Below, piece after piece: positions 1 through 5,652 of a stretch of 7,753 nucleotides of DNA. The stretch is from Symbiobacteriaceae bacterium. Its GTDB lineage: Bacteria; Bacillota; JAAYKD01; WRDA01. Each line of letters starts with the position of its first letter. The stretch's first letter is position 1. The stretch spans positions 1 through 7,753 of the forward strand of contig WRDA01000060.1 of NCBI GenBank assembly GCA_009783675.1, written 5' to 3'. The translations under genes and the position numbers were made by a program. The notes beneath the pieces are model-generated. The model had not been told where the DNA came from. It did no database searches and saw only the letters and a program-made list of their open reading frames with translations.

Positions 1-745
1 TCATGCGAAGCCTTATCCCGTTCTCCACTCCAGCTGGTACTGGCACTGTTACTCTGTGCCTTGCCTTCACCCGGCCACTACCGCCACAGGTGCGGCAGGG
101 CGTCTTGATGACCTGCCCGGTTCCGCCACAGGTTTCGCATGCTGACTGGGTAGCCATCTGACCGAGGAAGGTCTGGCGAATAGTTCGCACCACCCCACTG
201 CCATTACAAGTGCGACAAGTTTCAGGTTTCGTTCCCGGAGCTGCACCACTTCCACTACAGACAGAGCAAATATCGTTGCGCGAAAGCTCGATCTCCTTGC
301 GTACCCCAGCATAGGACTCTTCGAAGGATATAGTCAGGTTATAAAGATAATCATTACCTTTAACCGGCATTTGCCGACGATCTGCAGTAGAAGTACGCGC
401 TCCACCCATGAAGCTGTCGAATAAATCATCGAAGGGAGATCCAAATCCTCCGAATCCACCGAAACCGCTTCCGGGCCGTGAACTATATCCTCCGGATGAA
501 CTGGCAGCAGATGTCTGATTCTCAAAAGCAGCCATCCCATAACGATCATACAGAGCCTTTTTCTGAGGATCTGTCAGGACATCATAAGCTTCCTTGACTT
601 CCTTGAACCTCTCATCGGCCTTGGGGTCATCAGGATTGGCATCGGGATGCAATTCACGTACGAGTTTGCGGTATGACTTCTTAAGAGTCGCCTCATCTGC
701 TCCCTTAGGTACCTGCAATACTTCGTAGAAATCCTTTTTGGCCAA
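1..745 (-). CDS. dnaJ: DnaJ (Hsp40) co-chaperone, 3' end outside the window
   Basis: Cytoplasmic co-chaperone that delivers unfolded clients to DnaK and stimulates its ATPase. Reading leftward from 745, 248 codons are present. Residues 1-70 are the J domain with the HPD motif at 33-35, the residues that trigger DnaK ATP hydrolysis. A short Gly/Phe-rich linker follows (about 85-115, with repeated GGF units). The zinc-binding domain has four canonical CxxCxGxG repeats at 160-167, 177-184, 203-210 and 217-224, so this is a full type I DnaJ. The second substrate-binding part and the dimerisation end are cut off at the window edge with no sign of a break. The start is TTG at 745-743: an in-frame TAA at 760-758 excludes anything upstream, the first residues (AKKDFYEVL) match the family N-terminus, and a GGGG Shine-Dalgarno core lies 8 bases before it. 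It is the last gene of the chaperone operon seen here, 45 bases after dnaK. Confidence 0.97.
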   Translation of the reverse strand, partial: MAKKDFYEVLQVPKGADEATLKKSYRKLVRELHPDANPDDPKADERFKEVKEAYDVLTDPQKKALYDRYGMAAFENQTSAASSSGGYSSRPGSGFGGFGGFGSPFDDLFDSFMGGARTSTADRRQMPVKGNDYLYNLTISFEESYAGVRKEIELSRNDICSVCSGSGAAPGTKPETCRTCNGSGVVRTIRQTFLGQMATQSACETCGGTGQVIKTPCRTCGGSGRVKARHRVTVPVPAGVENGIRLRM

Positions 746-753
746 AGAAACAA

Positions 754-760
754 CCCCTTA
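754..760 (-). promoter_or_regulatory. Ribosome binding site of dnaJ, supporting a TTG start
   Basis: On the minus strand TAAGGGG is followed by 8 bases and then TTG at 745. The TAA within it is the in-frame stop that rules out an earlier start, so the site and the stop together fix the rare TTG initiation codon. Confidence 0.75.
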
Positions 761-764
761 GATA

Positions 765-794
765 GTTATATCTGTAAATACTATACTATGTTAA
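765..794 (-). promoter_or_regulatory. Candidate internal promoter between dnaK and dnaJ
   Basis: Minus strand TTAACA (794-789, one mismatch to TTGACA), an 18-base spacer, then TATAAC (770-765, one mismatch to TATAAT). The -35 box overlaps the dnaK stop codon. The expected start of transcription, near 758, would fall at the dnaJ Shine-Dalgarno site, giving an unusually short leader. The spacer is AT-rich, so a chance match is quite possible. Confidence 0.3.
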
Positions 795-2611
795 GCTTCT
801 GGCTCTTCCGGCTCCGGATCGACATCTATGACCGTACCTTCGACGCTTTCGGCAGATGGGGATGCTGCTTGTTCCTCAGCAGCCTGAGCTTCATAGACTC
901 TCGACGATAACTTGTAGAGATGCTCGGTAAGGGCGTCGGAAGCACGTTGGATTTCCTCCAAGTCATCTCCTTCTAAAGCAGTACGAACATCAGCTATCCC
1001 TCGTTCGATCTCTTCTGTTTCTTCAGGAGTAACTTTATCACCGAGGTCACGCATCGTCTTTTCAGTTTGATAGGCCTGTTGCTCTGCTTTATTACGCAGT
1101 TCAACTTCCTCTCGCCTCTTCTTATCTTCGGCGGCATAAGACTCTGCTTCTTTAACTTTTCGCTCGATCTCTTCCTTGGAGAGATTGGAGGATGAGGTCA
1201 GAGTTACATTTTGTGCCCGGCCGGTACCCAAATCTTTGGCTGTGACGTTGACGATTCCATTGGCATCTATATCGAAAGTGACTTCGATACGGGGCACTCC
1301 CCGAGGCGCGGGAGGAATTCCATCCAGGTTGAATCTCCCTAAGGTGACATTGCCAGCAGCCATCTCTCTTTCTCCCTGCAAGACATGGATCTCCACACTT
1401 GGCTGACCATCAGAAGCGGTAGAGTAGATCTCTTTTGCAGAAGTAGGTATGGCTGTGTTGCGGTTTATCATCCTGGTGAAAATGCCACCAAGAGTTTCAA
1501 CCCCCAGAGACAGAGGAGTCACATCTACAAGTACGACTCCTTTGACTTCGCCTCCCAGGACACCGGCTTGAATTGCCGCCCCGGCAGCAACAACTTCATC
1601 AGGATTGACTCCCTTGAAAGGCTCTTTGCCCATTAATCTTTGCAGAGCATCCTGTACCGCAGGAATTCGTGTCGATCCACCTACCAGAATCACTTTGGCT
1701 ATCTGATTAGTGGAGTAACCCGAATCCTTTAAAGCTTGACGCACCGGACCCATGGTCTTTGCCACCAGACTCTCCGTAAGCTCATCGAATTTTGCTCTGG
1801 TAAGGGTAAGGTCAAGATGCTTGGCGCCATCTGCATCAGAAGTTATGAACGGCAGGTTAATAGTCGTCGACATCAAAGTCGAAAGCTCAATTTTAGCTTT
1901 CTCGGCTGCTTCCTTAAGGCGCTGTTGAGCTACCTTGTCCTTGCTGAGATCTATGCCGTCACTCTTGCGAAACTCAGCAACAATCCATTCGACGATCTTC
2001 TGGTCAAAGTCGTCCCCTCCGAGTTTATTATCCCCGTTGGTTGCTTTGACCTCATAAACACCATCACCCATTTCCAGGATGGAGACATCGAAAGTCCCGC
2101 CACCAAGGTCAAAGACCATGATGATTTGGTCATGTTCTGTATCGAGTCCATAAGCTAAAGCCGCGGCCGTAGGTTCGTTGACGATACGGAGAACTTCCAA
2201 ACCGGCGATAGCCCCGGCATCTTTGGTCGCCTGACGCTGCGCATCCTGAAAATACGCGGGAACCGTGATTACTGCCTGAGTTACTGTTTCTCCCAGATAT
2301 GCTTCAGCATCCTCTTTCAACTTACGTAGAATCATTGCTGAAATGTCCTGAGGAGTATAGGTCTTACCATCTATCTTCACGGTATAGTTAGTGCCCATAT
2401 GCCTCTTTATTGAGCTCACCGTGCGATCAGGATTGCTGACCGCCTGACGTTTTGCCACCTGACCTACCAGCATTTCACTACCCTTGAAGCCCACCACAGA
2501 GGGTAAAAGTCTGCTACCCTCTCTGCCGGTGATGATGGTAGGTTGACCGCCTTCCATGACAGCTACTACTGAATTTGTGGTACCAAGGTCGATACCGATT
2601 ACTTTACCCAT
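791..2611 (-). CDS. dnaK: DnaK (Hsp70) molecular chaperone
   Basis: Cytoplasmic ATP-dependent chaperone that binds and releases exposed hydrophobic peptides, working with DnaJ and GrpE. It has 606 residues, close to the usual Gram-positive length of about 610 and shorter than the 638 of E. coli. The ATPase domain shows the phosphate-1 motif IDLGTTNS (7-14), phosphate-2 motif DLGGGTFDVSI (168-178) with the catalytic-loop Thr, and the adenosine motif VGGSTRIPAV (310-319). After NPDRTVSSIKRHMG (60-73) it passes directly to the next conserved block, so the insertion typical of proteobacterial DnaK is absent. The interdomain linker (about 359-363) reads VVLVD where VLLLD is usual. The substrate-binding beta domain runs to about 475, then a helical lid. 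The acidic tail ends EGTVIDVDPEPEEPEA rather than with the usual VVDA-type ending. The ATG start is 10 bases after AAGGAG, 23 bases beyond grpE. It is intact and controlled through CIRCE upstream of hrcA. Confidence 0.99.
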   Translation of the reverse strand: MGKVIGIDLGTTNSVVAVMEGGQPTIITGREGSRLLPSVVGFKGSEMLVGQVAKRQAVSNPDRTVSSIKRHMGTNYTVKIDGKTYTPQDISAMILRKLKEDAEAYLGETVTQAVITVPAYFQDAQRQATKDAGAIAGLEVLRIVNEPTAAALAYGLDTEHDQIIMVFDLGGGTFDVSILEMGDGVYEVKATNGDNKLGGDDFDQKIVEWIVAEFRKSDGIDLSKDKVAQQRLKEAAEKAKIELSTLMSTTINLPFITSDADGAKHLDLTLTRAKFDELTESLVAKTMGPVRQALKDSGYSTNQIAKVILVGGSTRIPAVQDALQRLMGKEPFKGVNPDEVVAAGAAIQAGVLGGEVKGVVLVDVTPLSLGVETLGGIFTRMINRNTAIPTSAKEIYSTASDGQPSVEIHVLQGEREMAAGNVTLGRFNLDGIPPAPRGVPRIEVTFDIDANGIVNVTAKDLGTGRAQNVTLTSSSNLSKEEIERKVKEAESYAAEDKKRREEVELRNKAEQQAYQTEKTMRDLGDKVTPEETEEIERGIADVRTALEGDDLEEIQRASDALTEHLYKLSSRVYEAQAAEEQAASPSAESVEGTVIDVDPEPEEPEA

Positions 2612-2634
2612 TTTCTACTCTCTCCTTACGATAA

Positions 2635-3216
2635 TCATTTATATGCTATTTTTACCAAAGCAGGACGCAAGAGCCTGTCTTTCAAGAGATACCCTTTCTG
2701 CATAACTTCGACGATGGTGTTCGACTCTGTCTCTGCGTCTGCTTCACATCTCAGTACTGCTTCATGAAAGTTGGGGTCAAACTGATCCCCCACAGGGTCG
2801 ATGACTACCAAACCTTCCTGACCAAGAATCTCGAGTTGTTGTCTGCGTATCATCTCTACTCCCTGAACAATGGAGGCTGGATCATGTTGTGCGGCAGCTA
2901 GAGCTCTATCCAGATTATCCAAAATGACCAGGAGTTTTCCTAAAACATCCTGACTGGCATAAGAGGCAAACTCTTCCCTCTCTCTGGTCATGCGACGACG
3001 ATAATTCTCAAAATCGGCCTGCCAGCGTAGTACTTTCTGTTGTGCTTCTAATAGTTCACCAGCCTGACTTAATAGAAGATCATACTCATCTCGCGGGATC
3101 TTTACCCACTCAGCCCCGTCGATTGTGTAAATCCGTGATGATTGCTCTTCCGACTGAACATTTCCTGTTTCTGGGAGTAGCTCCTTCTCCCGCTGAATCC
3201 TTGGCTTTCTCGGCAT
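2635..3216 (-). CDS. grpE: GrpE nucleotide exchange factor for DnaK
   Basis: Homodimeric cytoplasmic factor that releases ADP from DnaK and acts as a thermosensor in the chaperone cycle. It has 193 residues, normal for the family. Residues 43-110 form the long dimerising helix region containing the signature ADFENYRRR (67-75). The compact beta domain that contacts DnaK holds PVGDQFDPNFHEAV (141-154) and the C-terminal signature GYLLKDRLLRPALVKIA (175-191). The first 45 residues are less typical: a basic start, then a segment with WVKIPRDEYDLLL (37-49) in place of the long acidic disordered stretch many GrpE proteins have. The ATG start follows AAAGGAG by 7 bases. It lies 51 bases after hrcA and 23 before dnaK; no terminator is visible in either gap, so it is transcribed as part of the operon. 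Confidence 0.98.
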   Translation of the reverse strand: MPRKPRIQREKELLPETGNVQSEEQSSRIYTIDGAEWVKIPRDEYDLLLSQAGELLEAQQKVLRWQADFENYRRRMTREREEFASYASQDVLGKLLVILDNLDRALAAAQHDPASIVQGVEMIRRQQLEILGQEGLVVIDPVGDQFDPNFHEAVLRCEADAETESNTIVEVMQKGYLLKDRLLRPALVKIAYK

Positions 3217-3267
3217 ATCTTCGCTCCTTTATCGGTTCGATCATTCCAGCAATTCTATCTTCTGTGC

Positions 3268-4335
3268 TCAGCTATCTGCCCTTTCCAGGGTCTCACTGAG
3301 AAGTGCACTCACTTCCCTGACGATGGAGAGTACTCTGGGATAATCCATACGAGTCGGACCCAGAATTCCGAGGTAGCCAAGGGGCCTCCCATGCATACGG
3401 TAGGGAGCCGATACCAGACTCAACTTCTCCACCTCCTGCACCGTATTCTCTGATCCGATGCGTACCTGGACCGCATGGCTCCCGATATCATCCATGACCA
3501 GTAACTGCTGCAGACGATGGTCTTCCTCTATGAAAGATAACAGGGATCGCATACGTCCAAGATCCTGAAACTCGGGAAGGGTCAAAATCTGAGTCGTACT
3601 GCCAAGATAGAGCTTTTCCGGTGTAGCTTCCTGGAGCAGATCGAGAATAAGATTGCAGAACTGATCATAGTTGCGTAGCCTCCCTGCCAGCTGTCGCCGG
3701 ATCTCCAGCATGCCATCCGTAGCAAGTTGATGTAAAGGACGCCCCAGAAGGTTGGCACTGAGATATTCGGAGACATAGTTGAGCCAGCTCTGATCCGCTC
3801 CCGCTGGTACCCGAATAATCCTGTTAGCCACATGACCATTATCGGTAACTAATACGGCTACTGCCTGTCCGTCACCCATTTCCACCAACTGCAAGCGATG
3901 AAAAGTGCTTTGCTGCATACCATGAGTCGAAATCAGGGATATATAGCTGGTAAGTGAACTCAGCAGCGAACTGGTCTCCTGTACTATTTCCTCCATGGCC
4001 CGTACTCCTGATGCATAATGCAGGCGAAGCTTTGCAATCTCTTCTTTCACATCATTGGGTGTGCTTTCGCCGGCAGCTACAGGTTCACTGGCCTGGTCAT
4101 CCATCAGGTGATCAACATAGTAGCGGTATCCTTTATCAGAAGGGATCCTTCCTGCCGAGGTGTATGGCTGTTCCAGATAACCCATCTCTTCAAGATCGGC
4201 CATTTCATTGCGAATAGTTGCGGCACTAAGCTCGGATAGGTAGCGCCTGGCGATTGTACGCGAACCAATAGGTTCTGCAGTCGCAATGTAATCCTGAACG
4301 ACCGCTAGCAGGATACGGCGTTTACGTTCATCCAC
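3268..4335 (-). CDS. hrcA: HrcA heat-inducible transcription repressor
   Basis: Dimeric DNA-binding repressor of class I heat-shock genes. It binds CIRCE, and its activity is known to depend on the GroE chaperonin. From the GTG at 4335 it has 355 residues, near the usual 340-350. Residues 1-75 are the winged helix-turn-helix with family signatures SAATIRNEMADLEE (37-50) and YTSAGRIPSDKGYRYYVD (58-75); the GAF-like and dimerisation domains fill the rest. The reading frame stays open to a GTG at 4374, but that codon lies inside the CIRCE operator and has no Shine-Dalgarno site, and an ATG at 4356 lies only five bases ahead of the site. The GTG at 4335 follows AGGAGGTG by 8 bases and gives MDERKRRIL, matching the usual HrcA N-terminus. 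It is the first gene of the heat-shock operon and autoregulated through CIRCE. Confidence 0.97.
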   Translation of the reverse strand: MDERKRRILLAVVQDYIATAEPIGSRTIARRYLSELSAATIRNEMADLEEMGYLEQPYTSAGRIPSDKGYRYYVDHLMDDQASEPVAAGESTPNDVKEEIAKLRLHYASGVRAMEEIVQETSSLLSSLTSYISLISTHGMQQSTFHRLQLVEMGDGQAVAVLVTDNGHVANRIIRVPAGADQSWLNYVSEYLSANLLGRPLHQLATDGMLEIRRQLAGRLRNYDQFCNLILDLLQEATPEKLYLGSTTQILTLPEFQDLGRMRSLLSFIEEDHRLQQLLVMDDIGSHAVQVRIGSENTVQEVEKLSLVSAPYRMHGRPLGYLGILGPTRMDYPRVLSIVREVSALLSETLERADS

Positions 4336-4343
4336 AGCCAGAA

Positions 4344-4351
4344 CACCTCCT
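4344..4351 (-). promoter_or_regulatory. Ribosome binding site that sets the hrcA start
   Basis: AGGAGGTG on the minus strand is a full match to the 16S rRNA anti-Shine-Dalgarno sequence. It lies 8 bases before GTG at 4335 and downstream of the GTG at 4374, so it argues for the shorter HrcA. Confidence 0.85.
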
Positions 4352-4360
4352 GTCATCTGC

Positions 4361-4393
4361 TTGTTAGCACTCACAGACCCAGAGTGCTAACAA
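4361..4393. promoter_or_regulatory. CIRCE operator (HrcA binding site)
   Basis: Perfect consensus TTAGCACTC (4364-4372), 9-base spacer, GAGTGCTAA (4382-4390). The match extends by TTG/CAA on the outside, giving perfect 12-base arms TTGTTAGCACTC (4361-4372) and GAGTGCTAACAA (4382-4393). It lies between the -10 box and the hrcA start, overlapping the expected transcription start near 4391, the usual place for CIRCE. Bound HrcA would block the promoter. As RNA it can fold into a hairpin at or near the 5' end of the operon message. Confidence 0.98.
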
Positions 4394-4397
4394 GGTA

Positions 4398-4426
4398 AAG
4401 ATACACCCATATATCTGGTTTGTCAA
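4398..4426 (-). promoter_or_regulatory. Sigma-A-type promoter of the hrcA-grpE-dnaK-dnaJ operon
   Basis: Minus strand TTGACA (4426-4421, perfect -35), 17-base spacer, TATCTT (4403-4398, 4 of 6 matches to the -10 consensus). The predicted start near 4391 falls at the edge of CIRCE. The standard sigma-A form fits class I heat-shock genes, which use the housekeeping sigma factor with HrcA repression. Confidence 0.85.
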
Positions 4427-4456
4427 GACCTTCACCGAAAAAAGTCAGGAAAGGTC
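4427..4456. repeat. Short inverted repeat just upstream of the hrcA -35 box
   Basis: GACCTT (4427-4432) and AAGGTC (4451-4456) are separated by 18 bases and abut the -35 hexamer. On the minus strand the loop includes a run of six T. The stem is only 6 bp, so this is at most a weak hairpin or a factor site. The 56 bases between hemW and the -35 box show no convincing intrinsic terminator, so lepA-hemW transcription may run into hrcA. Confidence 0.3.
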
Positions 4457-4482
4457 AAACTAGTTAAAAACCTACCCAAGGG

Positions 4483-5652
4483 TTAACGTTGTTCGTGCGC
4501 GTCTACCATAAATGCGGACCCTATGCGATTGTTCAGCGCCTGACCCTGTTTGGTGGGCTGCAGCAAGTTCCCTTTACGAACCAGCAACCCTTCCTGCACT
4601 AATGAGGCAACGATCCCCCCATACTTGCCTTCGAAAGAGGTGCCAAAGCGTTTGGCGAAGCACCTGGTATCGATACCTTTCATCAGCCGAAATCCTAACA
4701 TTAAGCTTTCGGCTTCCTCCAGTTGAGGAGTAATTTCCTCACAATCAATCAACGTCGGTTCATCCTTTTCCTGCCAGAGGGAGATGTATTCCCAAGGTGA
4801 AGATGGATGTCCAAAACGCATCTTATGCAGATAGGAATAGGCTCCGGCGCCCAGACCAAGATACTCCCTGTGTTCCCAGTAAGCGAGGTTATGCTGGCAT
4901 TCCATTCCTGCCTGGCTGTAATTAGAGATCTCATAATGATGAAACCCCGCACTGCCAAGGATTTCCTCTCCATATCCGAACATGGTTAGTTCTTCATCCT
5001 CATCAGGTAAAACCAAATCGCCACTGGCAATCATCTGCTCGAGGATAGTCCCATCTTCTACTTGCAAACCATACAGAGATAAATGCTGTGGTTGCATATT
5101 CACAGCCTGCAAGAGGCTGGATTCATAACTGACAATCGTCTGCCCTGGTAGACCAAAGATCAGATCCAGATTGAAGTTGGATATCCCACAGCGATCTAAC
5201 AGTTCAACCGCAGCCATCGCCTCCTGGGAGGTGTGGCTGCGGTTAACAGTTCGTAGCAGCGTGTCATCGAAACTCTGCACTCCCAGACTTATCCTGTTGA
5301 CGCCTGCCTGCTGAAGCTCACAGAGTTTATGATAGTCGATTGTTCCCGGATTAGCTTCGACCGTCCATTCGACACCCTTGGGGATGATGAAATTGCATTT
5401 TATCTCCTCAGCCAGAAGGGATAGTTCTGCAATGTTGAAGAGGGTCGGGGTTCCTCCTCCCCAGTAGATGCTGGCAATAGGCCGGTTCTGCACCTGGGGA
5501 TGCCTGGCATAGAACCGCATTTCTCTGATCAGACATTTCAGATATTGATCTCGGATCTCCTGCGAAGCGATCACCGAGTTAAAATCGCAATAGAAGCACT
5601 TCGAACTACAGAAAGGCAGATGAATGTAAAGAGCCAGAGAGTCCAGCATCAC
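4483..5652 (-). CDS. hemW: HemW, radical SAM heme chaperone
   Basis: Radical S-adenosylmethionine protein with a 4Fe-4S cluster; members of this family bind heme and pass it to target proteins such as respiratory enzymes. It has 389 residues. The cluster motif is C15-x3-C19-x2-C22 followed by DF. True coproporphyrinogen dehydrogenase HemN has a fourth Cys two residues after the third; here that residue is Phe24, the HemW pattern. GGGTPT (65-70) is the SAM-binding glycine motif, GVQSFDD (124-130) is a family signature, and HNLAYW (254-259) matches the HNxxYW heme-binding motif of HemW. The C-terminal HemN-type domain is complete. The start is GTG at 5652, 8 bases after GGAG, overlapping the lepA stop by four bases; ATG at 5649 (TGATG arrangement) is an equally acceptable start one codon later. 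Older annotation often calls it oxygen-independent coproporphyrinogen III oxidase. Confidence 0.95.
   Translation of the reverse strand: MMLDSLALYIHLPFCSSKCFYCDFNSVIASQEIRDQYLKCLIREMRFYARHPQVQNRPIASIYWGGGTPTLFNIAELSLLAEEIKCNFIIPKGVEWTVEANPGTIDYHKLCELQQAGVNRISLGVQSFDDTLLRTVNRSHTSQEAMAAVELLDRCGISNFNLDLIFGLPGQTIVSYESSLLQAVNMQPQHLSLYGLQVEDGTILEQMIASGDLVLPDEDEELTMFGYGEEILGSAGFHHYEISNYSQAGMECQHNLAYWEHREYLGLGAGAYSYLHKMRFGHPSSPWEYISLWQEKDEPTLIDCEEITPQLEEAESLMLGFRLMKGIDTRCFAKRFGTSFEGKYGGIVASLVQEGLLVRKGNLLQPTKQGQALNNRIGSAFMVDAHEQR

Noticed and set aside
67..549. Minus-strand ATG frames overlapping dnaJ (67-312 and 334-549)
   Set aside because: Off-frame with respect to the clearly conserved dnaJ reading frame. 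They stand out only because dnaJ itself begins with TTG.
1736..2158. 140-codon open frame on the + strand opposite dnaK
   Set aside because: Antisense to conserved dnaK coding sequence, no ribosome binding site, no recognisable protein. Long antisense frames opposite dnaK are a known effect of its codon usage.
4354..4356. ATG at 4356 as hrcA start
   Set aside because: It precedes rather than follows the Shine-Dalgarno site and is not part of the conserved HrcA N-terminus.
4471..4485. Terminator after hemW (ACCC-TT-GGGT followed by a T run on the minus strand)
   Set aside because: The loop would be two bases and the stem four pairs; too weak to call a terminator.
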